A DNA stretch of 64,000 nucleotides from an uncultured Bacteroidia bacterium. Its GTDB lineage: Bacteria; Bacteroidota; Bacteroidia; Bacteroidales; Prolixibacteraceae. Positions 43,773 through 53,807 of this stretch are shown here, one piece after another (position 1 is the stretch's first letter; each line of letters opens with the position of its first letter). The notes under the pieces are model-generated. The model did no database searches and was not told the origin of the DNA. It saw only the letters and a program-made list of their open reading frames with translations. Made by a program: the position numbers and the translations under genes. The stretch covers positions 1-64,000 of the forward strand of contig CAIXCY010000154.1 of the NCBI GenBank assembly GCA_903918045.1. The letters are read 5' to 3'.

Positions 43773-44042
43773 TTTTTGTGTTGTTTTAGTGAGGATGATG
43801 GATCCCACAATAATTAAAAGGTTGGGAATATTGCTTAATGAGTGTTTGTGAGCGACAGGGAATATCAAATGATTAATTCAAACAGCGCTAAAAATTTGTA
43901 CCTTATAGCTGATAAACAGTAGAATAATGTTCAAGATCAAATAAGGATCCTGCGTTTGTTATTTATTATTGTTGCAAATAAAGGTATAGTTTAAAGGAAA
44001 TAAAAATAGTCGTAATGGAAAACTTTAGAAACATTTAACATT

Positions 44043-44074
44043 AAGGAAACGTTTTAAGTGTAAAATGTTTCCTT
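44043..44074. promoter_or_regulatory. 32-bp inverted repeat: probable TetR operator
   Basis: AAGGAAACGTTTT and AAAATGTTTCCTT are inverted repeats with one mismatch over 13 bp, separated by AAGTGT. It lies 40 bp before the tetR-like start and overlaps a TTACTTTG sequence that could be the -7 box. The position suits autorepression of the efflux operon. Confidence 0.75.
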
Positions 44075-44113
44075 ACTTTGCATTCTGAAATGATTGATAA
44101 TTGAGAAAAGGCA

Positions 44114-44770
44114 ATGGATAATGAATTAGAAAGCCAGAATGAGAAGTGGGAGTTGATGCTTGAACAGATCAAGGTCCTGTTTTTTGAATATGGAATCAAG
44201 AACCTCAATATGGATGATATTAGCCATAAGCTAGGTATTTCGAAAAAAACCCTTTACAGGTTTGTAAAGAGTAAAGAAGATTTGCTTACAAGGCTTTTTG
44301 AGTATGATCAGAAAAAATGGGTTGAGTCGATGAACCTCCTTGCTTCCCAATCAGATAATGCCATTGAAACACTTTTTAAGGTTAGTCTCATGGTCTATGA
44401 GGAGATGAAACGGTTTAATCCGATGATTCTTTTTGAGCTAAGGAAATATTACGAATCGCTTTACAACGAGTTTCATAATCAAAGACTGGCAGTCATCTCA
44501 CGATCAATGACATTAAATCTGAAACGTGGAATCATGGAGGAACTTTATCGTCAGGATCTTAATAATGAGGCTGCTGTGGCTATATATATGAGTTATCTTG
44601 TTGAAATTCACAATAATGCTGAAGTGTGTAAAATTGCCAATGTCACCTTTGACGATCTGTTCAGGGTAATGTTTGAAAACCATATCCGAGCAATATCGAC
44701 CCCTCTTGGTGTTGCCTTTTTTGAAAAAAGGAAGATGGAAATTATTGAGTCATTAAAAAATTCTAATTAA
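44114..44770 (+). CDS. TetR/AcrR-family transcriptional regulator
   Basis: 218 residues. The N-terminal helix-turn-helix is FFEYGIKNLNMDDISHKLGISKKTLYRFVKSKEDLL. The ligand-binding part is all helical. First gene of the TolC-MFP-RND operon (14 bp before the TolC gene) and most likely its repressor through the palindrome at 44043-44074. Confidence 0.93.
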   Translation: MDNELESQNEKWELMLEQIKVLFFEYGIKNLNMDDISHKLGISKKTLYRFVKSKEDLLTRLFEYDQKKWVESMNLLASQSDNAIETLFKVSLMVYEEMKRFNPMILFELRKYYESLYNEFHNQRLAVISRSMTLNLKRGIMEELYRQDLNNEAAVAIYMSYLVEIHNNAEVCKIANVTFDDLFRVMFENHIRAISTPLGVAFFEKRKMEIIESLKNSN

Positions 44771-44784
44771 TAAATAAATTTAAG

Positions 44785-46125
44785 ATGTTATTGAAGAAAA
44801 TTCACATTATCCTGCTGATCTTTATCACTTTGGGAAGCATAAAGAGGTCAGATGCACAGGATTCTCTTCGCTTATCGCTGAATGAGGCATTGAAAATCGC
44901 TCAGGCAAACAATTTAACGATCAGGAATTCCCAGCTTGATCTGAAGAGCGCCCAAAAGAAGATCTGGGAAACCATGGCAATTGGGTTGCCGCATGTTGAT
45001 GGAACAGCCAAATACCAGTTTACGCCAACTGTGCCAACTTTGCCAGCTTCGAATTTTGATCCCAAGGCTGCCGCCGGGGCAGTGATTGAACTTGGTGTAA
45101 AACAGAATATTGTGTATGACCTAACGGTCTCGCAGTTGATTTTTAACGGGGCTTACCTGATTGGATTAAAGGCCTCCAGAGTGTATTATAACCTGTCGGA
45201 GGAGTCTCTCGAGAAGTCTGTTCTTGACATCAATGAGTCGGTGACCAATACCTATTATATGATCCTTGTAGGAGAGGAGAGTCGTAAGGTTCTAAAAGCG
45301 AACCTGGAGAATGTTGACAAGACCTCTGCCGATGTCAGGGAGATGTATAAACAGGGATTTGTAGAGAAGACGGATGTTGATCAGTTGGACTTGACTGCCA
45401 ATACAATCACGAATGCCATTTCACAAATTGATAATAACCTCGAAATGGGTAAGCGGTTATTGAAAATTCATTTGGGTCTGGCTGAAAATATCGGGATAGT
45501 TCTAACTGATCCGCTCAGGATGGAGGAGGCTCAGGTCACTTCACTAACTGCCTTGGCCCGTGAGCCCTTTATCCTGGAAAACAGTGTCGATTACAAAATG
45601 TTGTCTACCAATGAGTTGCTTGCAAAATATGATTTAAAAAGGGAAATCACCAATTATTACCCTACCATCAACGCATTTTACGATCATCAGGAGAAATGGA
45701 AAACTCCGGTTTTTGATTTCGCACCTAAGAATGTATTTGGGATCAACTTAAGTCTTCCAATCTTTAGCAGTGGCCAGCGTATGGCAGCGGTTTCACAGAA
45801 AAGGCTGACCTTTGAAAAGGCAATCAATAACAGGCTTTATGTTGGGAACACCTTATTAATGCAGTCCTCACAATGCCAGAATGATTTGCGTACCAAGCTC
45901 GATAAATTCCAGATTCAGAAAAAAAGCAAGGAGTTGTCAGACAATATTTACCAGCGTACGCTCGAAAAATACAAACAGGGGATCTCCTCCAGCATGGAGC
46001 TCATGACAATTCAGAATCAATATCTAAACAATCTTACAAACTATTATCAAGGCATTTACGATGTGGTAGGTGCACGCACCAAGCTCGAAAAATTATTCAA
46101 TATCAATCAGAAAATCTCAAAATAA
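44785..46125 (+). CDS. TolC-family outer-membrane efflux protein
   Basis: 446 residues with a signal peptide (to about SDAQDS). Two repeated helical halves of the OEP type: LSLNEALKIAQANNLTIRNS near the start and LEKYKQGISSSMELMTIQNQYLNNLTNYYQ near the end. It forms the outer-membrane tunnel of the RND pump encoded by the next two genes. Confidence 0.93.
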   Translation: MLLKKIHIILLIFITLGSIKRSDAQDSLRLSLNEALKIAQANNLTIRNSQLDLKSAQKKIWETMAIGLPHVDGTAKYQFTPTVPTLPASNFDPKAAAGAVIELGVKQNIVYDLTVSQLIFNGAYLIGLKASRVYYNLSEESLEKSVLDINESVTNTYYMILVGEESRKVLKANLENVDKTSADVREMYKQGFVEKTDVDQLDLTANTITNAISQIDNNLEMGKRLLKIHLGLAENIGIVLTDPLRMEEAQVTSLTALAREPFILENSVDYKMLSTNELLAKYDLKREITNYYPTINAFYDHQEKWKTPVFDFAPKNVFGINLSLPIFSSGQRMAAVSQKRLTFEKAINNRLYVGNTLLMQSSQCQNDLRTKLDKFQIQKKSKELSDNIYQRTLEKYKQGISSSMELMTIQNQYLNNLTNYYQGIYDVVGARTKLEKLFNINQKISK

Positions 46126-46132
46126 TCAGTAT

Positions 46133-47251
46133 ATGAAAAACATTATTTATGCTCTGGCAATCGCAGCCATCCTTAGTTCATGCGGCAATACTACCGATAA
46201 GAAGGTGGAATTGGAAAAATTAAAAGTTCAGCATAGTGAGTTGGCCGTGAAGATCGCCAAGCTTGAAGGGGAAGTTAATCCGGGTGGAAATCCTTCCGAA
46301 ATTAAATCGATTCCTGTAAAAATACAAGCAGTCTCAAATTGCATCTTTAATCACTATGTTGAAGTTCAGGGTGTTGTGGATGGAGATCAGAATGTTGCTG
46401 TAAGCCCTCAGATTAATGGGATCGTAACTGCTGTTTATGTGACAGAGGGGACGAATATTAAAAAGGGTCAGGTTCTGGCTGAGCTTGATGCGGCAGTATT
46501 AAAACAGTCACTCGATGAGGTGAAGACTCAGTACGACCTTGTCAGTAGTCTCTTTGTAAAGCAGAAAGCACTTTGGGATAAGAATATCGGCAGCGAAGTT
46601 CAGTTTCTTCAAGCCAAAACAAACAAGGAAGCGCTTGAGAATAAAATTAAAACACTTCAGGGTCAAATAGATATGGCCAAAATTATATCGCCGATTTCAG
46701 GAACTGTTGAAAGTGTTCCTTTGAAAGTGGGGCAAATGGCATCACCAGGAACTCCCACATCGGCTATCCGTGTTATTAATATGAATGTGGCAAAAATCAA
46801 AGCTGATGTTTCCGAAAATTACGCTTCGAGAATTCAAAACGGGAATAAAGTAATTGTTCGTTTTCCTGATCTTGGAACCGAAATCGAGAGCACCCTGTTT
46901 TTTGCAAGTAATTTTATTGATCCTACAAACCGCACTTTTCAGGTAGAATGTAAAATTCAATCCCATGAGGTTCCACTGCGCGCCAATATGATTGCTTATG
47001 TGAAGATTAAAGATTACACTAACGAAAAGGCTTTTTGTATCCCGGTGAACTTTATCCAGAGCAATAAAGAGGGAAAGTTTGTCTATTTGGCAGTACAAAA
47101 GAATAACCAGAATATTGCTACCCGTCGTGTCGTGAAGCAGGGAATGGATTATAACGGATCAGCTGAAATCCTTGAAGGATTGGGAGAGGGCGATAAAGTT
47201 ATTACTGCGGGTTTTCAGAGCCTGAACGAGGGCGTACAAATCACCTATTAA
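46133..47251 (+). CDS. RND efflux membrane-fusion (HlyD/AcrA-type) lipoprotein
   Basis: 372 residues from the ATG at 46133; a longer frame overlaps the TolC gene. Lipobox LSSCG (Cys17). A short coiled coil (KVELEKLKVQHSELAVKIAKLEG) precedes the lipoyl half-domains (VSPQINGIVTAVYVTEGTNIKKGQVLAELD) and the adaptor barrel. Eight bases after the TolC stop. Links the RND pump to TolC in the periplasm. Confidence 0.93.
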   Translation: MKNIIYALAIAAILSSCGNTTDKKVELEKLKVQHSELAVKIAKLEGEVNPGGNPSEIKSIPVKIQAVSNCIFNHYVEVQGVVDGDQNVAVSPQINGIVTAVYVTEGTNIKKGQVLAELDAAVLKQSLDEVKTQYDLVSSLFVKQKALWDKNIGSEVQFLQAKTNKEALENKIKTLQGQIDMAKIISPISGTVESVPLKVGQMASPGTPTSAIRVINMNVAKIKADVSENYASRIQNGNKVIVRFPDLGTEIESTLFFASNFIDPTNRTFQVECKIQSHEVPLRANMIAYVKIKDYTNEKAFCIPVNFIQSNKEGKFVYLAVQKNNQNIATRRVVKQGMDYNGSAEILEGLGEGDKVITAGFQSLNEGVQITY

Positions 47252-47270
47252 CCTGATTTAATTGTTAGTT

Positions 47271-50200
47271 ATGTCAAAAAGTAAACATAAAATAAAAGAG
47301 TTCCTCCCGACGAGTTGGGCAATTGATAATAAAACCAGTATTTATGTACTTGCGTTTTTGATATCCGTTCTGGGACTTATGAACTATGTCTTAATCCCGA
47401 AGGAGCAGTTTCCACAGGTGATTATTCCCTATATCGTGGTGAATACCCCCTATCCGGGAACCTCTCCTGAGGATATCGAGAATCTGGTGACCCGTCCGAT
47501 TGAAAAGCAGCTAAAATCGCTGGGGGATGTTAAGAAGATAACCAGTAATTCTGTGCCCGATTTCTCCTCTATTATTGTGGAGTTCGATCCCAAGATATCT
47601 ATTCCTGATGCTAAGCAGAGGGTTCGGGATGCCGTGGATAAATCGAAGACAGATCTTCCAAACGATTTACCCGATCAGCCTCAGGTGCTCGACATCGATA
47701 TTTCGGAGTTTCCTGTTATGTACATCAATATTTCAGGGAACTATAGTCTCGATAAACTCAAGAAATTTGCCGATGTTGCCCAGGATAAGATTGAAGGGGT
47801 GAAAGAGATCACACGTGTCGATATCGTTGGGGCCCTGGAACGTGAGATTCAGATCGAAGCCGATATTTTTAAGATGCAGGCTGCAAAGGTCACCTTTAGT
47901 GATATTGAGAGGGCTGTTGCCGGTGAGAATATTACCATATCGGGAGGAACGATCATTACCAACGGGACAAAAAACACTGTTCGGTTGAAGGGTCAGTTTC
48001 AAACGGTTAAGCAACTTAAGGATATCATTATCCACTCTTCAAGCGGAGCTTTTATCCGGTTAAGTGATCTTGCAGAGGTTAAAGACGACTTCAAGGAGCA
48101 GGAGAGCTTTGCCCGCCTTGACGGGAATAATGTGATCACCTTAAATGTAATTAAGAAAAGCGGCGCCAATCTGTTGGATGCTTCAGACCATATCAAGGAC
48201 ATTCTTGACAATGAACTTATCGGAAAAGAGTTTCCATCTGATCTGACCATGACTGTGACGGGGGATCAGAGTCGCTTTACCCGAAATACACTCGAAGAAC
48301 TTAACAATACGATTATCATCGGGTTTATCCTTGTGACTATTGTACTTATGTTTTTCATGGGTTTCACCAACTCCTTTTTTGTTGGTCTTTCGGTTCCGCT
48401 CTCCATGGCAGTGGCTTACCTTGTTCTTCCGGGGATTGGTTTCACAATGAATATGATTGTGATGTTCGGATTTATTTTTGCGTTGGGGATTGTGGTTGAT
48501 GATGCCATCGTGGTTATTGAGAATACCCACCGGCTTCATCGAAATAATCCGGATATAAAGGTTGCGGCGAAGATGGCTGCAGGAGAGGTCTTTATGCCAA
48601 TTTTATCAGGTACATTAACGACACTTGCTCCATTCTTCCCACTCGCTTTCTGGCCTGGAATTGTCGGACAGTTTATGCATTATCTTCCTGTAACACTTAT
48701 TATTACGCTGTTTGCATCGCTTTTCGTCGCCTATATTTTCAATCCTGTTTTTGCAGTTTCCTTTATGCAGCATGAATACGATGCTGACGCAGATACGAAG
48801 ACACTTTGGAGAAAAACCAGGAAATACCTGCTTGTGGTGTTTGTATTTGCTCTGATATTCTATGCCTTTAAGATGTTTGGTCTTGCCAATTTCCTTGTGT
48901 TTGCGATTCTTATGGTTGTTGCTTACGAATATGCCATACGCTTTTGGATTAAAGGATTCCAGGAAAAACTTTGGCCCTCGTTTATGGATCTGTATGAGCG
49001 CAGTATCCGGTGGGTACTCGGAGGCACGCGCGCATTATGGATGCTTGGCTTTATGATCGCCCTGTTCTTCTTTACTGTTTTTCTAACCGGAATTGTAAAA
49101 CCGAAGGTGCTGTTCTTCCCTGAAAATGACCCGAATAATGTTTATGTATATATCAAGATGCCTGGTGGAACTGATCAATTGGTTACGGACAGTGTCACTA
49201 AAATTGCGGAAAAAAGGGTTTATCAGGTTATTGGCAGAAATAACAAGGATGTAGAATCCATTATCTCAAACGTCACAATTGGCGTAGAAGAACAGGGATT
49301 TACAACTGCCGGAAAGCCTTTTAACAAGGGTAAAATTTCGGTCAATTTTATCGAGAATAAATTGCGAAGCACAGGTATATCTTCCACCAAATATATGGAG
49401 ATGATCAGGGCTGGTGTTGGAAATATTCCCGGAGCCGAGATTACTGTTGACAAGAATGGGAATGGTCCCCCAACAGGAAAGCCGATCAATATTGAGGTCA
49501 CGAGCCAAAATCTTGAAAACTTGATTGCTGATGCAACTGCATTTAGAGATTATATCGACTCTTTGAGGATTCCGGGTGTCGAAGAGTTGAAGACCGACTT
49601 TGAGATGAACTCACCCGAAATAATCATCGATATCGACCGTGAACGTGCCTTGCGTCAAGGGGTATCAACCGGTCAGATCGGTCTTGAAATCAGGACTGCC
49701 CTTTTCGGTAAAGAGGTTTCAAAATTCAAGCAGGATGAAGATGAGTATCCTATCACGCTGCGTTACCATAAGGCGACAAGGGATAATATCAATGCCCTGA
49801 TCAATTTGCAGATAACTTACCGCGACATGAATAGCGGATTATTGAGAAGCATCCCCTTGTCGACGGTGGCAAAAATAAATTATTCCACTTCGTATGCCGG
49901 GATCAAAAGGTTAAACCAGAAACGGGTAATTACAGTTTTTTCAAACGTCCTTTCAGGCTTTTCTGCCAATGATATCGTTCCAAGGATCAAGAAAGAGGCT
50001 GCAAAGTTTAGTGTGCATGAGGGTACAGAGTTTAAACTGACCGGTGAGCAGGAGGACCAGAATGAGACCTCATCGTTCCTTATGAAGGCGATGATCATTG
50101 CGTTGGGTATTATTTTCTTTATTCTTATTACCCAGTTTGGATCGATCAGCAAAACAATCATTATTCTAAGTGAGGTGATATTCAGTATTATCGGTGTCTT

Positions 50201-50672
50201 ACTTGGAGTGATTATCTTCCGGATGGATCTTGTGATTATGATGACCGGGCTTGGAGTTGTGGCCTTAGGCGGAATCGTGGTTCGAAACGGGATTTTGATT
50301 GTTGAGTTTTGTGATGTAATGATGAAACGGGGTTATAAAACCCGTGAGGCAATTATTCAGGCAGGGCGGACCCGTATTACACCGGTGGTCTTAACTGCAG
50401 CTGCAACAATGCTTGGTCTTATTCCCCTTGCAGTAGGTATGAACATCAACTTTGTGACCTTGTTTACCCAGTTAAATCCGCATATCTACTTTGGTGGGGA
50501 TAATGTTGCCTTCTGGGGACCTCTGGCCTGGACTATTATTTTTGGTCTAAGCTTTGCTACCTTCCTTACGTTGCTATTTGTTCCTGCCTTATATTATATG
50601 GACTATGTAGTGCGGTTAAAAATCAAACGGAGAAAGAACCTCAAACGGATCAAATTATTAAATCAGAACTAA
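47271..50672 (+). CDS. RND-family efflux pump (HAE1/AcrB-like)
   Basis: 1133 residues from the ATG at 47271 (TTG at 47262 adds three). Twelve membrane helices in the usual 1+5, 1+5 arrangement. Recognisable motifs are YPGTSPEDIENLVTRPIE, the helix-4 charge motif GIVVDDAIVVIENTHR, and the C-terminal GGIVVRNGILIVEF. It exports drugs, lipids or metals using proton motive force; the substrate is not evident. A terminator with a 13-bp stem follows. Confidence 0.95.
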   Translation: MSKSKHKIKEFLPTSWAIDNKTSIYVLAFLISVLGLMNYVLIPKEQFPQVIIPYIVVNTPYPGTSPEDIENLVTRPIEKQLKSLGDVKKITSNSVPDFSSIIVEFDPKISIPDAKQRVRDAVDKSKTDLPNDLPDQPQVLDIDISEFPVMYINISGNYSLDKLKKFADVAQDKIEGVKEITRVDIVGALEREIQIEADIFKMQAAKVTFSDIERAVAGENITISGGTIITNGTKNTVRLKGQFQTVKQLKDIIIHSSSGAFIRLSDLAEVKDDFKEQESFARLDGNNVITLNVIKKSGANLLDASDHIKDILDNELIGKEFPSDLTMTVTGDQSRFTRNTLEELNNTIIIGFILVTIVLMFFMGFTNSFFVGLSVPLSMAVAYLVLPGIGFTMNMIVMFGFIFALGIVVDDAIVVIENTHRLHRNNPDIKVAAKMAAGEVFMPILSGTLTTLAPFFPLAFWPGIVGQFMHYLPVTLIITLFASLFVAYIFNPVFAVSFMQHEYDADADTKTLWRKTRKYLLVVFVFALIFYAFKMFGLANFLVFAILMVVAYEYAIRFWIKGFQEKLWPSFMDLYERSIRWVLGGTRALWMLGFMIALFFFTVFLTGIVKPKVLFFPENDPNNVYVYIKMPGGTDQLVTDSVTKIAEKRVYQVIGRNNKDVESIISNVTIGVEEQGFTTAGKPFNKGKISVNFIENKLRSTGISSTKYMEMIRAGVGNIPGAEITVDKNGNGPPTGKPINIEVTSQNLENLIADATAFRDYIDSLRIPGVEELKTDFEMNSPEIIIDIDRERALRQGVSTGQIGLEIRTALFGKEVSKFKQDEDEYPITLRYHKATRDNINALINLQITYRDMNSGLLRSIPLSTVAKINYSTSYAGIKRLNQKRVITVFSNVLSGFSANDIVPRIKKEAAKFSVHEGTEFKLTGEQEDQNETSSFLMKAMIIALGIIFFILITQFGSISKTIIILSEVIFSIIGVLLGVIIFRMDLVIMMTGLGVVALGGIVVRNGILIVEFCDVMMKRGYKTREAIIQAGRTRITPVVLTAAATMLGLIPLAVGMNINFVTLFTQLNPHIYFGGDNVAFWGPLAWTIIFGLSFATFLTLLFVPALYYMDYVVRLKIKRRKNLKRIKLLNQN

Positions 50673-50717
50673 ATGTAAGTTTATTTCCGGATAATTCGTT
50701 TCTTTAATGGTGATTTT

Positions 50718-50776
50718 AAAGCCATGATTACGATATTTTCATTCCTGAATGGCGATATTTTAATCATGGCTTTTTT
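50718..50776 (+). terminator. Intrinsic terminator after the RND operon
   Basis: AAAGCCATGATTA (50718-50730) and TAATCATGGCTTT (50761-50773) make a perfect 13-bp stem followed by T-runs. The loop contains a second small stem, CATTC/GAATG. Confidence 0.85.
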
Positions 50777-50804
50777 GTGATACTAATACTTTAACCGACT
50801 ACCA

Positions 50805-52976
50805 ATGACGAAACGAACATATTTGATTAAGGGACAAATCATCTTTATATTGATCGGATTAATGTCACTGCCGGTCAGGTCGAATGCTCAGGTTCAGACC
50901 TTGCACTGGGCAAAAATGTCAGCCGGTGTGTGGGTTGCCAAAGCCGGTCATCCTGAATCTGTTAATTTCACAGCTGTTTCGGGGGTAAAGCCAAAGTTGG
51001 ATGCAATTAATGCAATGGCTGATGTCGCCTTCCCTCTTTCAGAAAATGAGATTAAGACAACTGTTTTTGACGGAAAGACCTACCTTCAGTTCCCGCTGGA
51101 ACCAGGTGAACAGATTTTTGGTCTGGGGCTGAACTTTCAGACAGTGGGGCAGCGCGGCCGGATTCTCCGGCTCCATATGGATCATTATAACGGGACTGAT
51201 AACGGGCGCAATCATGCACCCGTTCCTTTCTATGCCTCATCAAAAGGGTATGGTGTTTTTATTAATTCGGCCCGATATCTGGATATTTGGGTAGGCACTG
51301 CGGTAACCAGGGATAGTAAAGTTCCGATGGATTCCAGGGACCGGAACACGGATAAATCGTGGACTTCACAACCCTATTCTGATAATATCTCAGTTCTGGT
51401 CCCGGCTGAAGGGGTTGAAATCGTGGTTTTTGGTGGTCCGACGACCCTGGATGCGGTGAGCCGGTTTAATCTCTATAACGGCGGCGGGTGTCTTCCACCC
51501 AAATGGGGATTAGGATTCTGGCATCGGACTCCTACCTTATATTCAGACAGTCTTGTCTTAAATGAGGTCAAAGAATTTAAAAAACATCAGTTTCCACTCT
51601 CTGTCATCGGACTGGAGCCTGGCTGGCAAAGTAAATCATACCCTTGTACCTATGAGTGGGATAAGGGGCGATTCCCCAATCCCGAAAAATTTGTGTCTCA
51701 GCTTAAGGATCTCGGTATTCAGACAAATCTGTGGATGAACCCATATATTTCACCCGAATCTGAACTGATCAAAAAGCTAAAACCCTTTACTGCATCCTTT
51801 ACAGTTTGGAGTGGGTATATCCCTGATTACGGTTTACCTGAAGTGAATCAAATCATTGGAGATCATCTGAAAAAGCATCAGCTTGATATCGGGATCAGCG
51901 GTTTTAAGATGGATGAAAATGATGGCTTCGATGGTTGGCTCTGGCCCGATGTTGCCCGCTTTCCATCCGGAATTCCGGCAGAACAGATGCGGCAGCTTTA
52001 TGGCCTGATGATGCAGAAAATGACCACACAGCTTTACAGGGAGCAAAACAAACGGACTTATGGATTGGTCAGGGCATCGAATGCCGGAGGTGTCTCTTTC
52101 CCTTATGTGATCTATAACGACTATTACAGCCATCGGGATTTTATTACGGCCTTGATAAACAGTTCATTTATTGGTGTGCTTTGGACACCCGAAGTTAGGA
52201 GTTCACCGACTGCCGAGGAGTGGTTACGCCGCATGCAAACGGTGTGCTTTTCGCCATTGGCCATGCTTAATGCCTGGTCTGATGGTACAAAACCATGGTC
52301 GTTTCCTGAAGTGGAAAAGCAGGTGGCCGATGTTGCAAAACTTCGTATGCAGCTGATTCCCTATATTTATACCTGTTTTGCTGAATATGCCTTTTATGGA
52401 CGACCACCGATGCGTGCGATGAATCTTGTAGATGGTTTCACCACAGTTTCTGATAAGGTTGAAGGAAAGTTAAGTTCAACCGAAAATCCGTATGCAGAGG
52501 CAACCCGCAAAGAGATGAAGGATCAGTTTATGGTTGGGGATAATTTGTTGGTAGCACCGCTCTTTACCGGTGAAACTGAACGAAAGGTTGTACTTCCAGA
52601 AGGAAAATGGTTTGATTTTTATACCGGAAAGTTTGCGGGCGAAGCAGCGGTGATCAGCGTAACCCCAGGATTGGATAAAATCCCTGTATATGTGAGAGAT
52701 GGCGGAATAATTCCAATGTTTGAAGCTGATGGTAACTCCTTGAAATGGGGAGAGAAGAATAATCTGATTATCCGTTTCTATGGAGCCAAAGAGGCCTCTT
52801 ATAAATTGTATGATGATGATGGGGAGACCTTTGATTATGAGAAGGGGGCGTTTTCATGGAGGGAGATAAGTGTTATAAAAGGTAAAGATGGAAAACTCAA
52901 AGGTGCTGTATCAAAAACAGAAAACTCAAAACCTGATAATCTTGGAAGCGTGAAATTCAGATTTATGAGTGAATAA
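50805..52976 (+). CDS. Glycoside hydrolase family 31
   Basis: 723 residues with a signal peptide (cleavage near SNAQ). GH31 architecture: N-terminal beta domain (about 30-210), TIM barrel with PPKWGLGFWHRTP, VIGLEPGWQSKSYPCTYEWD and the nucleophile Asp370 in GFKMDENDG, then beta domains ending in YDDDGETFDYEKG. The usual general acid motif GDN is not seen; WTPEVRS (Glu463) occupies about that place, so this may be a divergent subfamily. It should cleave an alpha-linked glucoside, xyloside or related bond outside the inner membrane. No GH neighbours; the SusC/D pair lies 2.3 kb on. Confidence 0.92.
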   Translation: MTKRTYLIKGQIIFILIGLMSLPVRSNAQVQTLHWAKMSAGVWVAKAGHPESVNFTAVSGVKPKLDAINAMADVAFPLSENEIKTTVFDGKTYLQFPLEPGEQIFGLGLNFQTVGQRGRILRLHMDHYNGTDNGRNHAPVPFYASSKGYGVFINSARYLDIWVGTAVTRDSKVPMDSRDRNTDKSWTSQPYSDNISVLVPAEGVEIVVFGGPTTLDAVSRFNLYNGGGCLPPKWGLGFWHRTPTLYSDSLVLNEVKEFKKHQFPLSVIGLEPGWQSKSYPCTYEWDKGRFPNPEKFVSQLKDLGIQTNLWMNPYISPESELIKKLKPFTASFTVWSGYIPDYGLPEVNQIIGDHLKKHQLDIGISGFKMDENDGFDGWLWPDVARFPSGIPAEQMRQLYGLMMQKMTTQLYREQNKRTYGLVRASNAGGVSFPYVIYNDYYSHRDFITALINSSFIGVLWTPEVRSSPTAEEWLRRMQTVCFSPLAMLNAWSDGTKPWSFPEVEKQVADVAKLRMQLIPYIYTCFAEYAFYGRPPMRAMNLVDGFTTVSDKVEGKLSSTENPYAEATRKEMKDQFMVGDNLLVAPLFTGETERKVVLPEGKWFDFYTGKFAGEAAVISVTPGLDKIPVYVRDGGIIPMFEADGNSLKWGEKNNLIIRFYGAKEASYKLYDDDGETFDYEKGAFSWREISVIKGKDGKLKGAVSKTENSKPDNLGSVKFRFMSE

Positions 52977-53013
52977 ATATCCAGTGTTAGCAAGAGGAGG
53001 TCGCCAGGTTAAA

Positions 53014-53056
53014 GTCACCGGGAGAGTATTCATGATCTGAACACTCTCCCGGTGAC
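53014..53056. other. Long perfect hairpin after the GH31 gene
   Basis: GTCACCGGGAGAGT (53014-53027) and ACTCTCCCGGTGAC (53043-53056) are perfect 14-bp complements. The 15-base loop holds TTCA/TGAA, extending the stem by four pairs. No T-run follows, so it is not a classical terminator. It may be a small repeat element or an RNA stabiliser. Confidence 0.7.
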
Positions 53057-53186
53057 TCCTATGAATGAAAAATTCGGGAAAAATGAGTTTTAAATAATAG
53101 ATTACTTGTGTAAATTTTAAAACCAGACACTTTTTTATTTAAAACCTGAAAATTTTGCATTTTATATTCGGATTGCGAAATAAAAT

Positions 53187-53194
53187 TATCTTTG
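53187..53194 (+). promoter_or_regulatory. -7 box for the sigma-factor gene
   Basis: TATCTTTG matches TAnnTTTG, 23 bases before the sigma start. A correctly spaced -33 TTTG was not found. Confidence 0.4.
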
Positions 53195-53216
53195 TCACAA
53201 CTATCTCACCGGATTA

Positions 53217-53807
53217 ATGGAAACCAAACAAATAAATCAGGATAATAGGATCATTGATCAATTAAAAGGTGGTTCCAAAGAGGCCTTCCATATTTTGTAT
53301 GATAGCTATGGTCCAAAAATTCATGCGTTTGCATTATCCTATCTTAAAAACGGAGCCGATGCTGAAGAGTTGCTTCAGGAAGTGTTCTTAAAACTCTGGG
53401 ATATCCGCTCCACCCTCGATAGTTCAAAAAATATAAAATCTTTCCTGTTCAAAATCTGTATTAATTTAATCTATGATTTTATAAGACGGAAAAATATTGA
53501 GAAGGCCTATCTGGATTATTCCGAAAAAGATAGTCCGGTGTATAGCGATAATACGTGGCATGAAGTTATTTATAATGAGATGCTGGACAATTTGCAGCAA
53601 CTTGTTGCCAAAATGCCTGAACAGCGTCAGCGTATTTTTCGCTTAAGTAAGGAGGATGGTTTATCGAATGATGAGATAGCCAATCAACTTACCCTTTCGC
53701 GCAGAACAGTTGAAAATCAGCTGTATCGCGCGATTGCATCGCTGAAGGAGAAACTTGGAACCGGATCACTTGCCGCAATACTGTTCTTTTTTCTGCATTG
53801 CAAATAG
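53217..53807 (+). CDS. ECF RNA polymerase sigma factor
   Basis: 196 residues. Region 2 shows AFALSYLKNGADAEELLQEVFLKLWDIR; region 4 shows LTLSRRTVENQLYRAIASLKEKL. It belongs to the Bacteroidota ECF group that works with FecR anti-sigma factors and SusC-type receptors, matching the genes downstream. Unusually, 334 bp separate it from the FecR gene. Confidence 0.94.
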   Translation: METKQINQDNRIIDQLKGGSKEAFHILYDSYGPKIHAFALSYLKNGADAEELLQEVFLKLWDIRSTLDSSKNIKSFLFKICINLIYDFIRRKNIEKAYLDYSEKDSPVYSDNTWHEVIYNEMLDNLQQLVAKMPEQRQRIFRLSKEDGLSNDEIANQLTLSRRTVENQLYRAIASLKEKLGTGSLAAILFFFLHCK

